Assembly (NCBI GenBank): GCA_032690845.1
Contig: CM064421.1
Location: 39,422,963-39,486,962 of the forward strand
Direction: 5' to 3'
Length of the DNA: 64,000 bases
Source of the DNA: Eleusine coracana subsp. coracana
Taxonomy: Eukaryota > Streptophyta > Magnoliopsida > Poales > Poaceae
This document shows, piece after piece, positions 58,015-64,000 of the stretch. Numbering within the stretch: the stretch's first letter is position 1; every line of letters begins with the position of its first letter. Position numbers and translations under genes: made by a program. The notes under the pieces were generated by a model that saw only the letters and a program-made list of their open reading frames with translations, ran no database searches and was not told the origin of the DNA.

Positions 58015-61000
58015 CAGTTAGCCGTAGCTAGCACTGTGAAAATTTCGCTACACAGGGAAGAGGAAATAGTTGTAGAAGCCAGGTTGGATTAGCGGCTATA
58101 GTCCCTTCCACTGTCGGTCAGTTCCCGCTGTTCTTTTGTTTCCTTTTAGCTTAGAGAACGGAAGTTACAACTAAGCTGTTCTTTTCATTCCCGTCGTTTG
58201 CCTTTTGTCTCTTCTTGTTTGCTTCCTAGCTCTTGTCATCTTGCTGCCACTGCGTCGTCATTTAAGCGCGGCAACTGGGGCAAGGAAAAAGGTGGATAGG
58301 GAAATTAAATGGGATTGTTGCAGCCTTGGGGACGATCATTTGCAGTAGTAGTACATGGTTGATGACTCATGAATATTCAGGCTCCCCCTGAATGGTTTTT
58401 AAGCGTCCGTCAGCGTCAGATTGGTGTCATTTCTTTCTCTCACCCACTGTTCTTTGTGTCAATGCTGTGGTTCTGTGGCACCAGGTGCATGCATATGTTT
58501 TCCGATCGCTGCTTTAAATAGGTTATCTGCTTGGAGTATCTATTCCTTTCGCGGTCGTTGGCTCCATAGCTCCATCTTCTGTTGACCGGGTTATTGTTTA
58601 GGGCTGCAAATCTTTGAAGTACGTCTCAGAAACCTGCAGCATCCTAAATATATCTTTTAATACTTTGATATAGTACTTCCGGTGGTTAACTTCATTGTGA
58701 ATACTTACAAATAGTAGTACTAGTTTGACATGTCGTCCTTCAGTATCATTGTAGCGGGACATATCAGAATCAGACCAACAACTCCAGAGAGACAGGTGAA
58801 GCTCAGCGAAAGCTCACATTTGGAGTATTAGTTGTTCAAACGGCAAGACTGCGGTATTTGATTCCTGTCATGAAAATGTCAGCGGTATCTATCAGCTATC
58901 ATTAGCGCACGCAACTTATGGGAAGGGGTTCCGTGGGAAGGAGCGGAAAAGGATAGGACACATCGATCGTACGATCATCTTGTGCTCGCTGAGTTCCCCT
59001 CGAGTTGCGGATCGGAGAACGGAGACCCGTCTCTGCGGTTCTTGCTGGACAGCTTTTTGGATCGCAATCCTTTCCAACACCTCAGTCAGTACTCGGTTGA
59101 ATCTTTTTTTTTTTTTAAATCGCACATGGCTGATTCGTTGAGAGGAGAAGACTTGAACGTCTTCCTGTGCATGATACAGGCTTTATGTTTGTGCTCGAGT
59201 GGCTTGCATGTGCGTGGCTGGTCGCTTCTGTACTTGGGTTGCGACTTGTGACTTGTGAGTGCCTATTCGGAATTCCTGCAGGAACTGAGAAGAGGAAAAA
59301 GTAGTGGGTGGGCTCGTCTATTCTAAAGTGTCGCTGACTGGCGAATGAACATCGGATCGGTGTATATTCGTGCTTGTTTGGCTCGATTTGACATTGAGTT
59401 ATGTCTTGAGGTTGAGGCGGCAAGGTTTGTCCATAGGAATTCACATCTCAGATATTTGCGGCGTTTCTGGCTTGGAGAAGGAACAACTAACATTCATGTA
59501 GGGCGAGTTCAGTTTCGCTTGGGCAGCGCTAGCAAGCATCTCACTATTTCAGTACAACTTGAATTCATGCTTTGAAGTACATTTCGATGCGCACCACAAG
59601 CTGTTCTTCTCAGCAGCAGGGTAACAGGGTAGGGTCATGCTTGATGGTTGTCAATTTTGTCCTTGAGCACGCGTGCTTGTGCTTGTGCTTGTAATCTGGG
59701 ATAGCCTGATATAGGCAGCCCCGCGAACCGTCTGATGCTGTCGGTTTTTGTCTTCCAGCGCGCGTGGTGCGACCCGGGTTTAGCTTGTAATTAGCGTCTC
59801 CGGGAACACTCCGCATCGGTTGTCGATTTTGTCAGTAAGCGCGCCGCGCGTGCCGGGAAGCTTGCTTGACCGTTCTTGCACGAGCGTGTCCAATATTTCA
59901 GCGCGCCCTGGCCCGCTCCACAGCGGAACGCGCGGAGCCGTCTTGTTCCAGCACGGACCGCCGCGTTGTGTTTGTTGGGCACGGTCCAGGTGGGGCAGGC
60001 TGCAGCCTCCATTCTGGACGTGCGTGCTGCCAACGCAGCCGTCGGTCAGTTTTTGTGGCTACGAGCTGAAATTTCTTTGTGCCCTGCCCCCCTTGTTTGT
60101 TTGCACACGTTGAAGCGCCGCGCCAAGGTCTTCCGTCGGCCGGTTAGTAGTACTACACTCGGTTCATTTTTTTCCACAGCGTAATCGGCGCCACGTGATT
60201 CCCGTTCTGATGATGTCGCGGCCTACGAATTTGTCCCCCCGCCCCGAACGGGCTAAAGTGTGGCTCAAAATCTACGCGATGGCTTGTCGGATGTGGTCAT
60301 GTGGAAGCTTCCCCGATTTCCGCTTGGGAACGCGTGCTCCACGGCGCAAACAACCTCACCTCACCTCACCATCCATGGGAGGAGAGGACTCAGGACTGGC
60401 CGAAGCAGCAGTTCCGGCCCGGGCGGATGCGGACCACCTCCGTGGCACCGGGGCGGCGGTCACCCGTTCCGTCCGTCATCCACGCTCATGACGCCTTGGC
60501 GCGTTCCGCACGCGTGCGGCCACGGCGTCGACTCGCACGGTTCCCTGCTCGGCCTGCAGCGCTCACATGCAACCTGTGAGAGCGACCTCACCTGACCCCG
60601 GGTCCTGTCCAGTCAAACGCGTCAGCTGGAAGTGAATGCCGTCGATCAAAGTGGATCCACCGGTCGATCGAGTGTACGATCGTATACGAACAAAGAGTAA
60701 ATGCTGATGCCACGTTAGTTAGCCCCACCCCACTCAAGTCATGACTCATCATCCTTCTTCCCTGCCCGATTTTATCCGGCTCCGCCCGGCGGCCGCTCAT
60801 GCATGACTCCCGACCGCGTCAGGCTCAGGCAAACCCAGCCAGCATATATGCTCGTTGTACGTATGAAAACTGCGCTCCTCCAAGACAGGGCGTACACATA
60901 CCGGCATAAGCATGAGCATGGATGGAGAGGGAAACCGGGGACGTGCTGCCTACTGTAGTACTGTTCTTAGCCTGGTCATCAGTTCGTCCGGCCTTGTTCA

Positions 61001-61523
61001 GCAGGTGCCGGATGAGGGCCGGCAGTAGTGATGCCGCAGATGTGCTAGATGCACCCTGCGACCACCCTGCACCCAGCGACGCGTCCCAAGGAAAGCTTTG
61101 TGAATTGGCTTTTGCGGAATCTCACTGTTACAACCTGTGGCTGCTGCATACACTGATTGCTGTCCAAGTTATTAACAGCACGCAAGACTATCATTACAAC
61201 AGGATCGCGGCCAGGTGACAGATGTGCTACGTGAGTAAGAATGTGTACATGGACTGGACATGGTGTTACGCTAAGAAACACACCTGTTAAGGCCGGAGAT
61301 GGTGTTACGCCAAACAAAATCATGTCGCTCACATTTGTTACGCCTAGCATAGCAATCTTGGTTGATAGTAAATTCCCCGATAGTCTACAAACCTGACCAA
61401 CTGATCCGAGAATTCATATTAAATTCCAAGAAGGTTTGTCATGGTTAAGAACGGAGCTGCGGATTATGGGAAGATGATTTGATACAAAGATTGTTTTACG
61501 ACAGAGTTAACTCGGCACACCAA
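58015..61523. other. Gene-free stretch
   Basis: The first few hundred bases are the likely IDD 3' UTR. Beyond that, GC-rich segments around 59.8-60.6 kb give chance open frames on both strands without domain similarity. No element ends were identified. Near 61.26-61.31 kb the phrase GGTGTTACGC is repeated. Confidence 0.4.
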
Positions 61524-61528
61524 GCGGG

Positions 61529-61571
<43 letters not shown>

Positions 61572-61596
61572 GCGTGTTCGATCCACGCTCACCGCA
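61524..61596 (+). tRNA. tRNA-Phe (GAA)
   Basis: A 73-nt cloverleaf without intron. It has acceptor GCGGGGA/TCACCGC with one mismatch, D arm GCTCAGTTGGGAGAGC, anticodon loop CTGAAGA with GAA at 61557-61559, and T arm CGTGTTCGATCCACG. The discriminator is A and CCA is not encoded, as in nuclear genes. The sequence agrees with the plant cytosolic tRNA-Phe. Confidence 0.95.
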
Positions 61597-61970
61597 TGTA
61601 CTTTTCATCTTTTGTGCAAAACCACACTCACTCAAAAAACGACGGGCCGATTCTTCATTTTTACCGCTTCGGCCTACTGGGCGAAAGCAGGAAACTTTCT
61701 TGTGCGGGCCGAACAACGCAGAACTGACCCAGTTAACGAGCAACTGGGCCAAACGAAAAAAACACAGGACGACGACTAACGAACGGGAACGGGTGGGGGC
61801 ACCCACCAATCGCGTCCTTTCGCGGGCCTTAAAACTCCAACCCCGACGAGACGTCACGCGTCATCATCACATCTCCACACATTCGGATACATTCACATTC
61901 ACACCACCGGCAACTGCAACTCTGCAAAAATAGTAGAGAGGCACAGCGGGCGCAAGTCCGCAACGAAACC

Positions 61971-62252
61971 ATGGAGGTGCGCACGGAAGAGGTAGGCCGC
62001 CGGCGGTACGTGGAAGAAGTTCCTCGCGGTCTGCTCGTGGTGCTGGCGGCGGCGGTTTCCATAGCCAACGGCAGCGGCGGCGAAATGCGCGTCTTGGTGC
62101 ACGCGTCGCCTCGCCACCAGGTGATCGTGCCCATCGTCGTCCGTCCTCCGCGACGTCGTCGTCATCGTCATCGTCACAGGAAGGAGGGCTGGCCCGCGTC
62201 GACGGTTGGAAGGCTCGCCTACGCGATCCTCTGGGCCCTATTGTCTCCATGA
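61971..62252 (+). CDS. Possible small protein gene (93 aa)
   Basis: The product is not recognised. The frame starts in very good context (ACCATGG), follows a leader that looks like a 5' UTR, and has strong G/C preference at third positions while flanking DNA does not. Downstream sequence turns AT-rich, as a 3' UTR would. The protein begins MEVRTEEVGRRRYVEEVP, has a short hydrophobic stretch (about 20-33), a basic Arg/His cluster (about 58-71) and a hydrophobic C-terminus. A 152-codon frame on the opposite strand is probably its shadow. It could be lineage-specific or a chance ORF. Confidence 0.4.
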   Translation: MEVRTEEVGRRRYVEEVPRGLLVVLAAAVSIANGSGGEMRVLVHASPRHQVIVPIVVRPPRRRRHRHRHRKEGWPASTVGRLAYAILWALLSP

Positions 62253-62486
62253 ATCCACTTCGTTGATTGCGTTTAGTTTTGTAACTCTGATTGTAAGCGA
62301 TAACCAAGAAAGAATAATTCAACATGTGTAGGTTTCTCTAACTGCATCCTGATTGGGTCGGGTACCGCACATCTCTTTTCTGTATCACTTTAAATTGAAC
62401 TTACTCTTCCTTTTCTTTACAGAATTAAAGGAACTCAGTTTTGACCCTTTGTTTCTTTCGCAATACCCAACTGCTAATTTCCTTGC

Positions 62487-62882
62487 TCATCGCGGTCTCC
62501 AGAGAAGCAAAACTTTGCCTCTGATCCCATGAGGTTTTTTTATGTCGTGGATGCTTACAAACAGACCGTGGGCCGTCGGCCTAGACGGCCGCGCCAAGCA
62601 AGGCCCGTGTGTGAGCCTCACTTTCCTTCTCCCCCATTTCTCGGGACACCAGCGCGGGACACCAGCGCGTGGGGGACAACTGGATGAGAATGACGCGCGA
62701 GCGACGCGAGATGTGGAAGCGGAGCAAACACAATTGCATAAGAGAGAGGAAGCGGGTGCGTTGCGATGACACGAGGAGAGCAGTGTGGAAGACGGGTGAC
62801 ACGGCGGCAATAGCGACACATATGGCGCACAAGAGGGTGGAGGGAGCGCCCCAACTGCTGTAGGTGGCGCTGCAGGAGCCAT
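62487..62882 (-). CDS. Weak candidate ORF with TATA box (131 aa)
   Basis: The ATG at 62882 has good context (GCCATGG) and lies 62-71 bp downstream of a minus-strand TATA-like sequence, TTCTATATAA, at 62944-62953. The product (MAPAAPPTAVGALPPPSC...) is Ser/Pro/Ala/Cys-rich without a domain. It could equally be part of a repeat. The short repeat GGGACACCAGCGC within it argues for caution. Confidence 0.2.
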   Translation of the reverse strand: MAPAAPPTAVGALPPPSCAPYVSLLPPCHPSSTLLSSCHRNAPASSLLCNCVCSASTSRVARASFSSSCPPRAGVPRWCPEKWGRRKVRLTHGPCLARPSRPTAHGLFVSIHDIKKPHGIRGKVLLLWRPR

Positions 62883-62953
62883 GGCGGCGTTGAGGCGATC
62901 TGGATGAAGAATGTTAGGGTTAAACCTCCGCTCACTTCTCATGCTTATATAGA

Positions 62954-64000
62954 AGTGGACCTTTTTTGAATCAGAACACAGCTACTTCGGTTCAACGAGA
63001 ACCCAAGGACGTGAGTACCTGATAACTTTATAAGGAAATACATAAGTTATTTTTGAATTTACGTAGAAACTTACACATCTGCTTTTAGCCTTTAATAATA
63101 CGTTTGAAACCCTATAATTATTATAATTTTCGTTTCAAATATATTGCATAATTTTCAGCCGACATTTTCTCGAGTTCACTTCTAAACTTTTATAAAAATT
63201 ATATACACAACGTAACGCGCCAGATTTTCTAGTACAATATATTGAGAATGGAATCTCCTTTCCATGGCTATCTAGATGGTCACGAACCTAAAAACGCAGA
63301 CCGCCATGGATGTTCGGTGCCTGTGATTCGGATGCAGTGGACTAAGTTATTGTGAACTAGTGCAGATTATGTCTTCTATATGTGTTCGCCTATATCAACT
63401 TCGACGACGATGCTCCTTCACAAAGGCCGCATGCTTGTTTAAAGCGAGCCTCTCTCGAATTTCGATGACTTCTTAGAAGTCAATATGTTATTAACCCAGC
63501 TTTTGTTGTCTTATGTATTCTGCTTTTTAAGAGCAGTGTAATCCACACCCGAGTAGAGGTGTCCAGTTTTCAAAATATACTCACTCCGATGTCTGAATTT
63601 TTTGGTGAATAAATAAAGACATGAATGTTATATATATATATATATATAAAGCTTCAGCTACCAAACTGGACGTCCTGGTAATAGATAAGAATTCAGAAGA
63701 GAAATCCAAGCAGGCGAGGTCAAGGCCGCGTGAATAAAGACGCTTTGAGATCTTCAAACGCTAATGCGCAAGGTACTAGTACTAGCCTCTCCGTAAACTT
63801 GTGTCCCATCATATCATATCACATCAGTGCTGGCTTTCTTTCTGCACATCCTTTTTCGGTCAATTAAAACATATCGCGGGGTGATTTTTATGTGATCGAA
63901 ACTAAACAGTTTTGTAGTAAAGATTAAACTAGCAAAAGGATACTTTATCTGCACATGCATGTAACCTACTGCCCCAGTGTTGCACCGTAGCGAAGTGCGC
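62954..64000. other. Gene-free right edge
   Basis: AT-rich DNA with a (TA) microsatellite at about 63629-63648. No gene recognised. Confidence 0.45.

Noticed and set aside
1..64000. Intact LTR retrotransposons, CACTA elements, Helitrons, CRISPR arrays or organellar insertions
   Set aside because: No matching long direct terminal repeats with PBS/PPT, CACTA ends, repeat-spacer arrays or organelle-like gene blocks were found by eye. A systematic search could still reveal old copies.

Overview
The window looks like a nuclear genomic segment from a grass (Poaceae). Three things point there: GC-rich, high-GC3 coding exons next to AT-rich introns and intergenic DNA; many small Stowaway, MULE and hAT-like elements; and proteins that are unmistakably plant (plastid ribosomal protein S10, a plant-specific TFIIB-related factor, an INDETERMINATE-domain zinc finger, polyol/monosaccharide transporters, a vicilin). 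No bacterial, organellar, CRISPR or viral segment was seen. The species cannot be fixed from sequence alone.

Layout. 1-9.1 kb: no intact gene; a Stowaway-type MITE, a decayed LINE fragment and divergent tandem repeats. 9.1-10.2 kb (-): intron-less serine acetyltransferase with a TATA box. 10.2-15.6 kb: no intact gene, with a foldback MULE carrying a perfect 9-bp target-site duplication. 15.6-18.5 kb (-): plastid S10 in three exons, with a complete intron-less alpha/beta hydrolase ORF inside its second intron on the same strand. 19.0-21.6 kb (-): TFIIB-related pBRP, with a second foldback MULE directly upstream of its start. 22.7-24.4 kb (-): NUS1/LEW1-type cis-prenyltransferase subunit, with a roughly 0.9-kb tandem duplication upstream. 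32.4-39.8 kb (+): two tandem polyol/monosaccharide transporter genes with related Stowaway MITEs between them. 41.3-41.75 kb (-): two 5S rRNA gene copies. 42.2-44.5 kb (+): vicilin-like cupin storage protein with Lys-rich and Glu/Arg-rich insertions. 45.3-50.0 kb (-): COP9 signalosome subunit 4 in 14 exons, with a hAT-like element in intron 2. 55.6-58.0 kb (+): IDD transcription factor. 61.5 kb (+): tRNA-Phe(GAA). 62.0 kb (+): a possible small gene.

The genes are independent plant transcription units, not an operon; the only linked paralogues are the two transporters. Exon models were built by hand from splice consensus and family conservation. For each multi-exon gene the joined coding length is a multiple of three and the phases agree. 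The most unusual points are the hydrolase nested in the S10 intron, the stop-free 129-bp intron of the first transporter, the MULE at the pBRP promoter, the 5S rDNA pair abutting the storage-protein promoter, and the duplicated leader region upstream of NUS1/LEW1.
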